This document shows, piece after piece, positions 14,753-23,329 of a stretch of DNA of 64,000 nucleotides. This DNA is from Saprospiraceae bacterium. Its GTDB lineage: Bacteria; Bacteroidota; Bacteroidia; Chitinophagales; Saprospiraceae. The notes under the pieces were generated by a model, which saw nothing but the letters and a program-made list of their open reading frames with translations, had not been told where the DNA came from and did not search any database. A program made the position numbers and the translations under genes. The DNA lies in NCBI GenBank assembly GCA_019187225.1, contig JABAQQ010000002.1:62001-126000 (forward strand), written 5' to 3'. The number at the start of each line of letters is the position of its first letter. Positions within the stretch are counted from its first letter, which is position 1.

Positions 14753-15946
14753 ATGGTAAAAATTCACCTCAAACCCGGCAAAGAAATTCCTGTATTGCGC
14801 TTTCATCCCTGGGTGTTTTCCGGCGCCATTGCCCGAATGGAAGGTGATCCGGCGGATGGCGATGTAGTGGAAGTATACAGCAAACGCGGCGAATTGCTGG
14901 GAGCCGGGCATTTTCACCACGGCAGCATCGCTGTTCGATTGCTGAGTTTTGGGGAGGCAGATCCCGAAAGCGGGGATTTCTGGATCGGTAAATTCCGGAA
15001 TGCACTTTCTGTCAGGGCAACAGTAGGTTTGGTCGGCAGCATGAATACCAATTGCTTCCGGCTTGTACACGGGGAAGGAGACGGACTCTCCGGCCTTATC
15101 GTAGATGTGTATGGTTCCACCGCTGTATTGCAATGCCACAGCATCGGGATGCATCGTCAGCGCAACCTGATCGCCGCCGCTTTGAAAGAAGTATTGGGGA
15201 AACAATTGCAGGCAGTGTACGACAAGAGCGCCGAAACTTTGCCGCCGAAATATGCTGAAAACCAATCGAATGAATTTTTATGGTCGGCAGTGAATGCGCC
15301 GGCAGGTGCGGAAATCATCGAAGAAAACGACGTGCGCTTTAAAGTGGACTGGCTGGCCGGCCAAAAAACAGGTTTCTTCCTCGATCAGCGCGACAACCGG
15401 CAATTACTGGCCCGGTTCGCAGCGGGAAAAACGCTGCTGAACGCTTTTTGCTATACGGGCGGTTTTTCCTGTTACGCCCTCCGGGCCGGCGCAGCGCTCG
15501 TTCATTCGGTGGACATTTCGGCCAAAGCGATGGAGCTCACCGAAGAAAATGTCGCCCTGAATGCGCCCTTTCCGGGCCGGCACGACGGATTTACCGACGA
15601 TGTGCTGCGATTTTTAAAAACTACCGAAACCCGCTACGAGGTCATGGTCGTTGATCCGCCGGCCTACGCCAAAAGTCTTGAAAAACGCCACAACGCCGTG
15701 CAGGGTTACAAACGCCTGAATGCGGAAGCTCTTAAAAAGGTAGCCCCCGGCGGAATTTTATTTACCTTCTCTTGCTCGCAAGTCGTTGACAGAGAGTTGT
15801 TTTACAACACCGTTGCAGCGGCGGCGATGGAGGTGGGCCGACCGGTGCGGGTATTGCATCACCTGACGCAGGGCGCCGATCATCCGGTGAGTATGTTTCA
15901 CCCGGAGGGCGCTTACCTGAAAGGTTTGGTGTTGTATGTGGAGTGA
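14753..15946 (+). CDS. rlmI: 23S rRNA m5C1962-type methyltransferase (RlmI family), 397 aa
   Basis: Predicted SAM-dependent methylation of a cytosine in 23S rRNA. An N-terminal PUA domain (residues 1-75, with RFHPWVFSGAI and GHFHHGSIAVRLLSF) is followed by a central EEHEEE-like linker containing GEGDGLSGLIVDVYG. The Rossmann catalytic domain has FFLDQRDNRQLLARFAAGKT, motif I LLNAFCYTGGFSCYAL, motif IV VVDPPAYAK and the motif VI catalytic Cys in FTFSCSQVV. All expected motifs and the usual length of about 395 are present. The exact target base is inferred from family. It is the last gene before the heptad-repeat protein. Confidence 0.9.
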   Translation: MVKIHLKPGKEIPVLRFHPWVFSGAIARMEGDPADGDVVEVYSKRGELLGAGHFHHGSIAVRLLSFGEADPESGDFWIGKFRNALSVRATVGLVGSMNTNCFRLVHGEGDGLSGLIVDVYGSTAVLQCHSIGMHRQRNLIAAALKEVLGKQLQAVYDKSAETLPPKYAENQSNEFLWSAVNAPAGAEIIEENDVRFKVDWLAGQKTGFFLDQRDNRQLLARFAAGKTLLNAFCYTGGFSCYALRAGAALVHSVDISAKAMELTEENVALNAPFPGRHDGFTDDVLRFLKTTETRYEVMVVDPPAYAKSLEKRHNAVQGYKRLNAEALKKVAPGGILFTFSCSQVVDRELFYNTVAAAAMEVGRPVRVLHHLTQGADHPVSMFHPEGAYLKGLVLYVE

Positions 15947-16039
15947 AAAAAGTAAATGTTAAAATTGGCAGTTCAGTTAAACGCCCTGCCGGGATCGAAG
16001 TCGAAGGCGTATCTTTTTAACCAAAATAATTCAACTCGT

Positions 16040-16501
16040 ATGAAAAAGACACTTGCCCTTTGCTGCTTTTTGTTCGCCCTGGCACTCGCCACTCCTCTGC
16101 TCGCCCAACAACCGCAGGTCGTTGATAAAGCCGAAGACAAAGTAGACCGCGCCGAAAATCGCCGCGACCGCGCCGAGAACAAACGCGACCGGGCGGAGAA
16201 CCGCCGCGACCGTGCCGAAAACAAAGCAGATCGCGCGGAAGACCGCCGCGACGCCCGCGAAGACGTCCGTGATGCGCGTGAAGACGCCCGCGATGCGGCT
16301 CACGACGGTGGTCGCCGCGACAAAGCGGAAGACCGCCGCGACGCTCGTGAAGACGCTCGCGACTCCCGCGAAGATGTGCGCGACAAAAACGAAGACCGCC
16401 GCGACCGCGCTGAAAACAGGCGGGATCGCGCCGAAAACAAACGCGACCGCGCGGAGAACAAACGGGATCGCGCGGAGAACCGCCGGGATCGGAAGAATTG
16501 A
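16040..16501 (+). CDS. Exported highly charged heptad-repeat protein, 153 aa
   Basis: The signal peptide MKKTLALCCFLFALALATPL, cut near LLAQ, is followed by about 130 residues built almost entirely of 7-residue units of types DRAENRR, DRAENKR and DAREDVR. The only break is AHDGGRRDKAE in the middle. Alternating Arg/Lys and Asp/Glu with a single Ala per heptad argue for a solvent-exposed single alpha-helix more than a classical coiled coil. The underlying DNA repeats with a 21-base period. Similar Arg/Glu/Ala repeat proteins occur in Bacteroidota, but no function is known. The start was placed at the signal peptide, 28 codons after an in-frame Met. Confidence 0.75.
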   Translation: MKKTLALCCFLFALALATPLLAQQPQVVDKAEDKVDRAENRRDRAENKRDRAENRRDRAENKADRAEDRRDAREDVRDAREDARDAAHDGGRRDKAEDRRDAREDARDSREDVRDKNEDRRDRAENRRDRAENKRDRAENKRDRAENRRDRKN

Positions 16502-16535
16502 TTGTCCAATCGTTCAAGCGTGACCTTTTTTCGCG

Positions 16536-16636
16536 TTTCCCGCAGATTTGCGCAGAAAACGATACGCAGATCGCCGCAGATTTTGACCTCTATCTGCGAA
16601 AATCCGCGTTATTTTTCTGCGAAAATCTGCGGGAAA
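16536..16636. repeat. About 100-base element with 24-base inverted ends, copy 1
   Basis: The left end tttcccgcagatttgcgcag and the right end ctgcgaaaatctgcgggaaa pair over 24 bases with one mismatch (16536-16559 and 16613-16636). Inside are further gcagat / atctgc pairs. A related copy lies at 28201-28298. There is no gene inside. Confidence 0.8.
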
Positions 16637-16677
16637 TGGCTATGCGTCATCTAAAACGAGTGAGCCCCTCAATCGCA

Positions 16678-17979
16678 TCAATCATGTTTGTATTGCCCGG
16701 CTGCCTGGCCGGCCCCAAATTGGAGTATCACCTCGAATCCTAAGCTGCCTTTGCCGACCAAAACCGCCAGCGAATCGCCGACCTGCGCTTGTTCCCATTC
16801 GGGTAATTTTGGCTCAAATCGCTTGTTCTTCCCGTCAATCTCAAGCCAGAGGTAACTTTTGCCTTTATACTTTTTCGACTTGTCTGTCACAAGATATTTT
16901 CGCGTCTCGGTGGCGAAAATCGCCGTTTTTTTATTGACAAATGCCGCCATACAAAGCGTCACGATCAGGCACCCAACATATATCTTCAGCAGGATTTCCC
17001 ATTTCCGTTCATCTGCTTCATTCATACCTGCAAAACGATTTTTCAAAAAATCATGGACAAAATAGCCGACCAGCAACCCCACCCCGGCGAATATGAGCGC
17101 GAAATAAAGTTCATGAAGAAAATCGGACATCAGAATGCTCACAATGGGAAAGCCCACTACCAGCAGCACCACAATGGCAACGTCAACAAATTTTTCTAAT
17201 CTTTTCTCGCCCATGCTCCAGCCGGCCCAAAACTCCGGCACGGCATTTTGCTGTGCGAACTGAATATAAAACAGGTTGAAAAGATAGATAACAAACAGCC
17301 CAATCAGCGTAGCGATTAGCATTGGTGCTGCATTGGGCGGCGGGGGGGTGAGTACAATCCCTGTAAATCCGATGACGAACGACAGAAGCCCTATCAGCAA
17401 AATATTCCTCCGAAAGACTGGACGACTGCTCCAAAGATAAGAGAAATCCTGTGTCGGCTTTTCAGGTCTGAATTTCTCTCGCACAGCAGCAAACATAAAA
17501 ATCCCCCATAAAAACATTGGAAAACCCACACCCATAGTAATGGTTTTATATGGCTCTGCCAATTTATCTCCTGAAAATCCCAATATGGCCCCCAATACTG
17601 TGAGCACACCGAAAATCCAGGATAACTTCTGCTTTACCCGAGTGTTGGTTTGAGGCTCGAACGGGGACAATGGCAATGCATCCCTGATTTCCCAGGATTG
17701 GCTTACGCTGTTCCATTGTTGCTTCACTCCTGGTCTTGAGTACACTTCGTCCTCCAGTTTTTTCGCCTGGCGTTTTTGCTTGTACCATTCGTCAATTGCC
17801 TTTTCCAGCCACTTCAAAGAACCGATAACAAACAAAGCGGCGACGACACCTACTATGGCCGAGAATGTGCCTTGCATCCGCCATACCAGCGCGAAGAGCG
17901 CAGCGCCGATCCCAAAGAAAACGGAAAAGGTTAGTGCTATTTTTCTCCCGCTCATAACTTTCTCAAATTTCTTTTTCAA
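16678..17979 (-). CDS. Polytopic membrane protein of unknown function, 433 aa
   Basis: Unrecognised. At least ten hydrophobic segments are visible, arranged in pairs: for example FSVFFGIGAALFALVW, IFGVLTVLGAILGFSG, GLLSFVIGFTGIVLTPPPP, VVLLVVGFPIVSILM and FAGVGLLVGYFVHDFL. Between segments 2 and 3 is a soluble loop (residues 60-110). The C-terminal 80 residues form a soluble domain with a strand-like TRKYLVTDKSKKYKGKSYLW and GDSLAVLVGKGSLGFEVIL. The start at 17979 overlaps the stop of the GT2 gene by 17 bases; the Met at 17955 would give a clean 7-base spacing and may be the true start. Probably cotranscribed with the glycosyltransferases upstream. Confidence 0.7.
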   Translation of the reverse strand: MKKKFEKVMSGRKIALTFSVFFGIGAALFALVWRMQGTFSAIVGVVAALFVIGSLKWLEKAIDEWYKQKRQAKKLEDEVYSRPGVKQQWNSVSQSWEIRDALPLSPFEPQTNTRVKQKLSWIFGVLTVLGAILGFSGDKLAEPYKTITMGVGFPMFLWGIFMFAAVREKFRPEKPTQDFSYLWSSRPVFRRNILLIGLLSFVIGFTGIVLTPPPPNAAPMLIATLIGLFVIYLFNLFYIQFAQQNAVPEFWAGWSMGEKRLEKFVDVAIVVLLVVGFPIVSILMSDFLHELYFALIFAGVGLLVGYFVHDFLKNRFAGMNEADERKWEILLKIYVGCLIVTLCMAAFVNKKTAIFATETRKYLVTDKSKKYKGKSYLWLEIDGKNKRFEPKLPEWEQAQVGDSLAVLVGKGSLGFEVILQFGAGQAAGQYKHD

Positions 17980-18898
17980 TCAAATAATGATTCCGCGTCG
18001 CCGAATTCCGGTTGATCATCTCCCCCACAAAACCCGTCAGAAACAATTGGGTGCCGATGATCAGGGCCAAAATGCCGAAGTAGAACAACGGCCTGTCGGC
18101 GATGCCATATTCCTTAAAAATCGTCTTGGCAATGCTCAGATAGACCAGGATAGCGAATCCGATGAGGAATGACAGGATACCCAGAGTGCCGAAAAAGTGC
18201 ATTGGGCGTTTGCCGAATTTGCCCACGAACGAAATGCTCATCAAATCGAGCGGCCCGTTGATAAAGCGCTCGAAGCCACCGAATTTTGTCGTGCCGAACT
18301 TCCGGGCGCGGTGTTCCACCACTTTTTCGCCGATTTTCGTAAAACCAGCCCATTTGGCGATCACCGGGATATAGCGATGCATTTCGCCATACACCTCGAT
18401 GGCCTTCACCACATCGCCGCGGTAGGCTTTGAGGCCGCAGTTGAAATCGTGCAGGTAAATGCCGCTCATCCAGCGCGTCGCGGCGTTGAACAATTTGGTC
18501 GGGATGGTTTTGCTCAGGGGATCGTGGCGCTTTTTCTTCCAGCCGGACACGAGGTCGTATCCATCCTCCCGTATCATTCTGTAAAGTTCGGGTATCTCGT
18601 CGGGACTGTCCTGAAGGTCGGCGTCCATCGTGATCACCACATCTCCTTCGGTGGCCTGGAATCCTGTGTGCAGCGCGGCGGATTTGCCGTAGTTGCGGCG
18701 GAATTTGATGCCACGGACAGCGGGGTTGGCTGTTTTCAGTTGTTCGATCACTTTCCAGGAGCCGTCGGTACTGCCGTCGTCCACCAGAATGATCTCGTAG
18801 GCAAAGCGGTGCTGTTCGCACACTCGGCGGATCCAGGCTTCGAGTTCGGGCAGACTCTCGGCTTCGTTTTTGAGCGGGATGACGATGGAAAGGTGCAT
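17963..18898 (-). CDS. Family 2 glycosyltransferase, DPM1/ArnC-like with C-terminal membrane anchor, 311 aa
   Basis: Predicted to transfer a sugar from a nucleotide donor to a polyprenyl phosphate at the inner membrane. The GT-A domain begins HLSIVIPLKNEAESLPELE. It continues with the acidic motif ILVDDGSTDGSW, the DxD region VITMDADLQDSPDEIPELY, and the acceptor-side motif HDFNCGLKAYRGDVVKAI. Two C-terminal membrane helices (FFGTLGILSFLIGFAILVYL and LFYFGILALIIGTQLFL) match the polyisoprenyl-phosphate glycosyltransferase group. Its start is 9 bases from the stop of the ATPase gene. A degenerate GT2 5' end lies upstream at 20919-20987 next to a GT39 gene, so this gene was probably once directly coupled to that GT39. 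Confidence 0.9.
   Translation of the reverse strand: MHLSIVIPLKNEAESLPELEAWIRRVCEQHRFAYEIILVDDGSTDGSWKVIEQLKTANPAVRGIKFRRNYGKSAALHTGFQATEGDVVITMDADLQDSPDEIPELYRMIREDGYDLVSGWKKKRHDPLSKTIPTKLFNAATRWMSGIYLHDFNCGLKAYRGDVVKAIEVYGEMHRYIPVIAKWAGFTKIGEKVVEHRARKFGTTKFGGFERFINGPLDLMSISFVGKFGKRPMHFFGTLGILSFLIGFAILVYLSIAKTIFKEYGIADRPLFYFGILALIIGTQLFLTGFVGEMINRNSATRNHYLIEKEI
18855..18894. repeat. Left 40-base direct repeat flanking the ATPase gene
   Basis: Matches 20944-20983 at about 35 of 40 positions, including the identical run tctcggcttcgtttttgag. It is the 5' coding end of the intact GT2 gene. Confidence 0.85.
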
Positions 18899-18907
18899 TG
18901 ACTGTAT

Positions 18908-20854
18908 TTACAGTTGGGTTAAAAAATCCCATTCATTGAGCCATAAGGACTTGTTTACCAGTTTGATTATTTCAATAAAATCAGTCTCGACCGAAAAAGT
19001 GAGGTTAAACGGCGCGACGACTTTGTTGAGAATCAGTCCGACATCATCTTTAGTCATCAGCTTGAAATAAGCATTCGTATCGAGACATTCTTTTTGGTAA
19101 GACCGTACCAATGTAGCCAATTGGATATCATTCTCTTTGATAATTATATTTTTGGAGCCAAAAATTCTTTCAGTCTTATTGCGAATATTCTGATAGCGAT
19201 AGCAAACTTCCTCAATAAACTTATCAGCATAACGTACTTCAATTAACGCTTTAATTTTCTCATATTCGCGTTTAATGTTTGTTAATAACAAATTTTCGTC
19301 AGCCGATTGACCTGTCTCCTGCTTGATCCAAAGAGAAATTAACGTAGTAAGTTTGTCTAAATCAGTAAAAAGTGTAGATTCAATCGTGTATGCATTCCAA
19401 GAAAAAGCAGCAATTCCCAGTTTTTCTTTAAATTTTGTTTCCAATTGTTTTTTGTGATCATCTGTTAGAAAATCTTTGTCAAAGACCAGGTTAGATTTTT
19501 CCCAGAGGCTTTGTGTATTTTTAATATAAGAAAAAACAGTCTGGTAATCCTGGATATGCTCAAACACTTCAGCAATACCTCCTAATACCCAGAACATATA
19601 TTTTTTTCTATTGGCCACCTGCTGTCTTAACAGCAGGTTTAAAGTCCTTGCATCATCTTCGCCCTCAACAAATATAAGTTTGTCTGATTCCAAAGCGTTG
19701 ATGAAATCCAATCCATTAACACTTCCAATTGAACGAAGGATTGGGTTGATTTGAGAAGGATAAATGCCTTTGAAACGTGGTTGAATTTTAGAGAAAACTT
19801 CTTGGTCAACGCTCCTGATTTCATCAACTGGACGTCCTTCAAGATGGAAAAGATGGTGGTGATTTGCACTTCTAATGAATGATTCATTGTGGGTTGAGAT
19901 GAAAATTTGGTTTTGATTGGAAAATTTAGTCAGTATATTCGTCAGGCGTTGTTGCATATCCCGGTGAATATGGCTATCTGGTTCATCCAACAGTACTAAA
20001 TTCAAATCTTTCGACATCTCTCCGGGTTGATAGAGATTAAGTAGTATTTCAATAGCTTGCAGGGATCCGCTGCCCAACAAAGCAATGTCTTTCTCCACGT
20101 CATCGTTGCCTATCTTAAAATTGACCGATGCCCTGGTGTCACGTTGAATACTGCTTCTGGCGATAAGGTGGATTTCTTGTTGATTGTTATACAACAGATA
20201 AGCCAAGTCGCGGAGATACTCTGTCTGCAAAGTAGTGTCCGGACTGCTCAGCAACTTGCACAAACGATTGCGAAGTACCGTAGCGGAAGCACGGCGCAAT
20301 ATGGCATCCTTCAGTTGCGGTTCAGTTACAAAGTCTTCTATTTGTTGTATAGCTGAAACAGGTGAAGCATAATATAACCCTAATGCCTGGGGTAACTTGA
20401 GAAAAAAATGATTGAAAGTATCAAAATTATAGGAGGCAAATCCTTCTACTTCAATTACATAATTTAATCCAGATTGACCAATTTGAATTGGAATTTCTAA
20501 CTGCTCATTTCGATCTTTTTTGAATGTCGCCGATAATTTTATAGTGTTTCGTTTGTCCCGATTACGGAAAATATCTTCAAAATATGGACTGCGAATGCTA
20601 TTGATTTGCTCAAAAGGAAAGTACTTATTGTACGTTGGTCCCAACACCCATTGACCGCGCTGGTAATTTTTCTCACGGCGTTGTGCTTGGTTTAAAAGTC
20701 TGTTGAAACACTCATGCCATAACGCCAAGGCCTCTAATACAGTCGTTTTGCCCGAATTGTTTTTCCCAGTCAGGATGTTCAAGTCAGGATTGAAATCGAG
20801 TGTAACTGCCTCGAATGATTTAAAATTTTGAATAGCAAAATGAGCGATGTACAT
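18908..20854 (-). CDS. OLD-like AAA ATPase with TOPRIM-type domain, 648 aa
   Basis: Residues 1-370 form an SMC/RecF-like ATPase. Walker A is GKNNSGKTT (30-38), the signature-like part is LLGSGSLQAIEILLNLY, and Walker B is LVLLDEPDSHIHRDM (about 281-295) with a switch His in FISTHNESFIRS. From about residue 388, LIFVEGEDDARTLNLLL fits the start of a TOPRIM nuclease domain as in OLD-family proteins. The family cleaves DNA in studied cases and often serves in phage defence; that role is inferred here. The gene is clearly more AT-rich than its neighbours, has its own promoter and interrupts a glycosyltransferase gene pair, all of which suggest transfer. No GajB/UvrD-like partner gene is adjacent. 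Confidence 0.85.
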   Translation of the reverse strand: MYIAHFAIQNFKSFEAVTLDFNPDLNILTGKNNSGKTTVLEALALWHECFNRLLNQAQRREKNYQRGQWVLGPTYNKYFPFEQINSIRSPYFEDIFRNRDKRNTIKLSATFKKDRNEQLEIPIQIGQSGLNYVIEVEGFASYNFDTFNHFFLKLPQALGLYYASPVSAIQQIEDFVTEPQLKDAILRRASATVLRNRLCKLLSSPDTTLQTEYLRDLAYLLYNNQQEIHLIARSSIQRDTRASVNFKIGNDDVEKDIALLGSGSLQAIEILLNLYQPGEMSKDLNLVLLDEPDSHIHRDMQQRLTNILTKFSNQNQIFISTHNESFIRSANHHHLFHLEGRPVDEIRSVDQEVFSKIQPRFKGIYPSQINPILRSIGSVNGLDFINALESDKLIFVEGEDDARTLNLLLRQQVANRKKYMFWVLGGIAEVFEHIQDYQTVFSYIKNTQSLWEKSNLVFDKDFLTDDHKKQLETKFKEKLGIAAFSWNAYTIESTLFTDLDKLTTLISLWIKQETGQSADENLLLTNIKREYEKIKALIEVRYADKFIEEVCYRYQNIRNKTERIFGSKNIIIKENDIQLATLVRSYQKECLDTNAYFKLMTKDDVGLILNKVVAPFNLTFSVETDFIEIIKLVNKSLWLNEWDFLTQL

Positions 20855-20875
20855 ATTTACAAAACATTATAACAG

Positions 20876-20883
20876 CAAAGGTA
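20876..20883 (-). promoter_or_regulatory. -7 element (TACCTTTG) for the ATPase gene
   Basis: Perfect TAnnTTTG, 21 bases before the ATG at 20854, within an AT-rich stretch. Confidence 0.5.
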
Positions 20884-20918
20884 AGCAGCATTACAATTCA
20901 AATTTTGTCAACCTTACT

Positions 20919-20987
20919 CTAAGAACCTTTGATTTTGGCCAATCTCTCGGCTTCGTTTTTGAGTGGGATGGCAGGGGAAAGGTTTAT
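20919..20987 (-). pseudogene. Remnant of the 5' end of a GT2 glycosyltransferase gene
   Basis: Read on the minus strand, 23 codons give I-N-L-S-P-A-I-P-L-K-N-E-A-E-R-L and end in a TAG stop after KIKGS. They align with MHLSIVIPLKNEAESLPELE of the intact GT2 gene at 17963-18898. The initiator position is ATA instead of ATG. The same bases contain the TAA stop of the upstream GT39 gene. One G-to-A change from an ancestral ATGA overlap would explain both the surviving stop and the lost start. Confidence 0.75.
20944..20983. repeat. Right 40-base direct repeat flanking the ATPase gene
   Basis: Counterpart of 18855-18894, inside the GT2 remnant. A further 20 bases beyond it toward lower coordinates still show weaker similarity (about 15 of 20). 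Confidence 0.85.
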
Positions 20988-22555
20988 TCTCTCAGGCGAA
21001 ACACCAGCGCTCCAATTTTAGTCGGATCGGCGGGCGGCTTACGCGCCTCCTCGTCCCAAAGGATTTTGCTGACAGTTTTGTCAATTTGCGCAGCCCCGGT
21101 CAGTATATAGTTTTGTTGCAAAAACCTTTGTAAATCAAGCACGAACGGCGATTGCTGGTAACCGGGAAACCACGAACTGACGGTCGGAACAAAGACAACG
21201 AACTTCGGCTTTTTGTTTTTCAAATATTCGCTCGTCGCCTTTTGGAATACTTCGCTGCCCGGCATTCGCACATCCAGCACGAAAGGATAACCCGTCGGGG
21301 GGATATGCTTTGCCGCAACCAGCAATTCCGGCTCGGAGCCTAAGACCAGAATATCGCCGGGTTTTGACTCCTGCGATAAACGTTTTCCAATGGCTTCCAT
21401 TTCGGGGAATGGATTGAGGCCGTAAGCCGCCCGGTGAATTTTCCTGAAATCAGGCCTGAAAAAATAATCGCTCTGCAACGCAATGGGGTAACCGATGGTC
21501 AGCAGTGCAAAAACCGGAGCCAAAAACATTCCCCCGATTTTCGTTTGCTTCCAAACAGCGAACACGCCCGACGCGCAAAGAGCGGCAAGAAACGGCAAAG
21601 TCAGCACAAAATAATGCGGGTAAAACGCGGCGCCTAAGTAAGTCGCCGCCAGCGTCGTCACGAACAGCAGCGCAAACGGCAAAATGCGGTTTCTCGATTC
21701 TTTCTCATTCAATTGCAAGGCCAGACCCAACAAAGCCAGGCCCAGACCTGGTTCAAAACCGTGAAAATACGGCAAGATATACTCCCCGAAAACGCCTGCG
21801 TTCGAGCCGCCCAACGCGAGCAACTGCCTGGGGATTTCTACCGTCCAGCGCAACAAATCGCCGAGGCGGCCTTGAAAGGAAAACCAACCCAGCGTGATCG
21901 CGACCGGCAGCGCCAAACCGACGACGAGCAAAATGCCATTTGTCAGCACCCGTTTGGGAATGGCATTTTTACTCAAAAAACTGTCGAGCAAAAACCAACC
22001 GGCAGCGCCTGCGATGATGCCCACTGCCTGCTGTTTGATGAGAAACGCTGCACCCAATAGAATTCCGGCGAAGAAGACGGAAGGCAATGTAAGCGGTTTC
22101 CGGCTCAACAGCCACAATCCTGCCAGTGCGGGTAAAAGGAGCAGTTGCGTTGCGTGCGCGGCGAATCCGAAGACGTTGGGAAGCAGTGCGAACAATGCAA
22201 AAAAAGCGACGCTCAACAAGGCCGTTTTTTTGTCAAAAAATTGTCTGACAAGCAAATAGAGGAAGAAACATGAACCGGCGTGAAACAACAAAAGTCCCCA
22301 ATGAACACCTGTCGCAGTGAAACCGAACAAACGTGTGAAGCTGCCATAAATGACATAAAGCAACGGCGGTTTGTTGTCAAAAAGCGCAGTGTAAAGTTGC
22401 CCGCCATTCCACATCGCATGACCGATGCTGGCAAACGCTCCCTCGTCGCGTTCGAGCGGAACAGGCAAAAGCCGGATACGGGCGACGGCAGCCAATAAAA
22501 TGGCCGCGACCGAAAAAATCCAGGCGAAGCGGGGGGACAGCGTCTCGTTTTGCAT
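20984..22555 (-). CDS. GT39/ArnT-like polytopic glycosyltransferase, 523 aa
   Basis: Inner-membrane sugar transferase using a polyprenyl-phosphate donor. The N-terminal signature is VPLERDEGAFASIGHAMWNG after the first helix, with the acidic DE pair that lies in the active-site loop of the PMT_2/GT39/ArnT group. Next come DNKPPLLYVIYGSFTRLFGF and about eleven membrane helices. A soluble C-terminal part has ILVLGSEPELLVAAKHIPPT and FVVFVPTVSSWFPGY. Length is typical. The pairing with a polyprenyl-phosphate GT2, from which the ATPase gene now separates it, makes functional sense: the GT2 makes the lipid-linked sugar that the GT39 uses. The start lies 8 bases after the trmH-type stop. Confidence 0.85.
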   Translation of the reverse strand: MQNETLSPRFAWIFSVAAILLAAVARIRLLPVPLERDEGAFASIGHAMWNGGQLYTALFDNKPPLLYVIYGSFTRLFGFTATGVHWGLLLFHAGSCFFLYLLVRQFFDKKTALLSVAFFALFALLPNVFGFAAHATQLLLLPALAGLWLLSRKPLTLPSVFFAGILLGAAFLIKQQAVGIIAGAAGWFLLDSFLSKNAIPKRVLTNGILLVVGLALPVAITLGWFSFQGRLGDLLRWTVEIPRQLLALGGSNAGVFGEYILPYFHGFEPGLGLALLGLALQLNEKESRNRILPFALLFVTTLAATYLGAAFYPHYFVLTLPFLAALCASGVFAVWKQTKIGGMFLAPVFALLTIGYPIALQSDYFFRPDFRKIHRAAYGLNPFPEMEAIGKRLSQESKPGDILVLGSEPELLVAAKHIPPTGYPFVLDVRMPGSEVFQKATSEYLKNKKPKFVVFVPTVSSWFPGYQQSPFVLDLQRFLQQNYILTGAAQIDKTVSKILWDEEARKPPADPTKIGALVFRLRE

Positions 22556-22563
22556 TAGAATAT

Positions 22564-23298
22564 TTACAGATCGAACTTCGTCAACGGTAGTACCCGAATC
22601 TCCGACTTCGGCACCTCGTCCTTACGCCGGATATAAACGGGCAAAAGCGGCTCACTGTCTTTGCTGATTACAATCGGTTGCTGGTGGTTTTTATCGCTTT
22701 TCAGCATGGAAGTCCAGCGTTCGAACAATTGATCCTGCTGCTGCGGCGTGAGGCGCGGGTTTTCGTCGTAAAAACCCTTTTCTGCGCGCTGTCGTTTCGC
22801 TTCGAACAGGGTCACCGCGCAGGCGACCGAGATATTGAGACTTTCGGCAAAGCCCGACTGCGGAATGGTAAAACTGCCATCGGCGAACGCCAGCGCTTCT
22901 GCGCTCACACCTTCGTCCTCATTGCCGAAGAGCAACGCCGTCGGTTGGGAAAGGTCGTGCGCATACAATGATGGCACTTCTTTTCCCGGCGGCAAAGTTG
23001 CCAAAATCCGGCCATACCGTTCTTTTACCCGCACAAAACACGCTTCCAGATCTTCAAAAAAGTACACGTCAATCCACTTGAATGTGCCGCCGGAAGTGCG
23101 TTTGCCCAGCACCAGGCCGCGTTTGTCGAGGTATTTTTTGGTATAAATCACGAAAATCTCGCGTACTCCTACCGCGTCGCAGGAACGCAGCACTGCCGAT
23201 ATGTTCAGCGGATCGAAAATATTTTCCAGTACCACCGTCAGATCGGGTTGCGACTGGCGGATGACGGAGCGGAGTTTTTGTTCGCGGGAAGGTTGCAT
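22564..23298 (-). CDS. SpoU/TrmH-family RNA 2'-O-methyltransferase, 244 aa
   Basis: SPOUT-class enzyme that methylates ribose, most likely of tRNA Gm18. Motif 1 is LENIFDPLNISAVLRSCDAV (about residues 24-43). Motif 2 is ALLFGNEDEGVSAEALAFAD and motif 3 is FTIPQSGFAESLNISVACAV, forming the SAM-binding knot. The extra C-terminal part (residues 175-244) with TPQQQDQLFERWTSMLKSD resembles TrmH more than RlmB. The gene lies in the long leftward series, 31 bases after the lipoprotein gene. Confidence 0.88.
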   Translation of the reverse strand: MQPSREQKLRSVIRQSQPDLTVVLENIFDPLNISAVLRSCDAVGVREIFVIYTKKYLDKRGLVLGKRTSGGTFKWIDVYFFEDLEACFVRVKERYGRILATLPPGKEVPSLYAHDLSQPTALLFGNEDEGVSAEALAFADGSFTIPQSGFAESLNISVACAVTLFEAKRQRAEKGFYDENPRLTPQQQDQLFERWTSMLKSDKNHQQPIVISKDSEPLLPVYIRRKDEVPKSEIRVLPLTKFDL

Positions 23299-23329
23299 AT
23301 ACGGTTGTCTCTACTCACCTGAATCGGCG

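Noticed and set aside
16140-16500. CRISPR-like regular repeats
   Set aside because: The 21-base periodicity has no spacers and is explained by the heptad-repeat protein.
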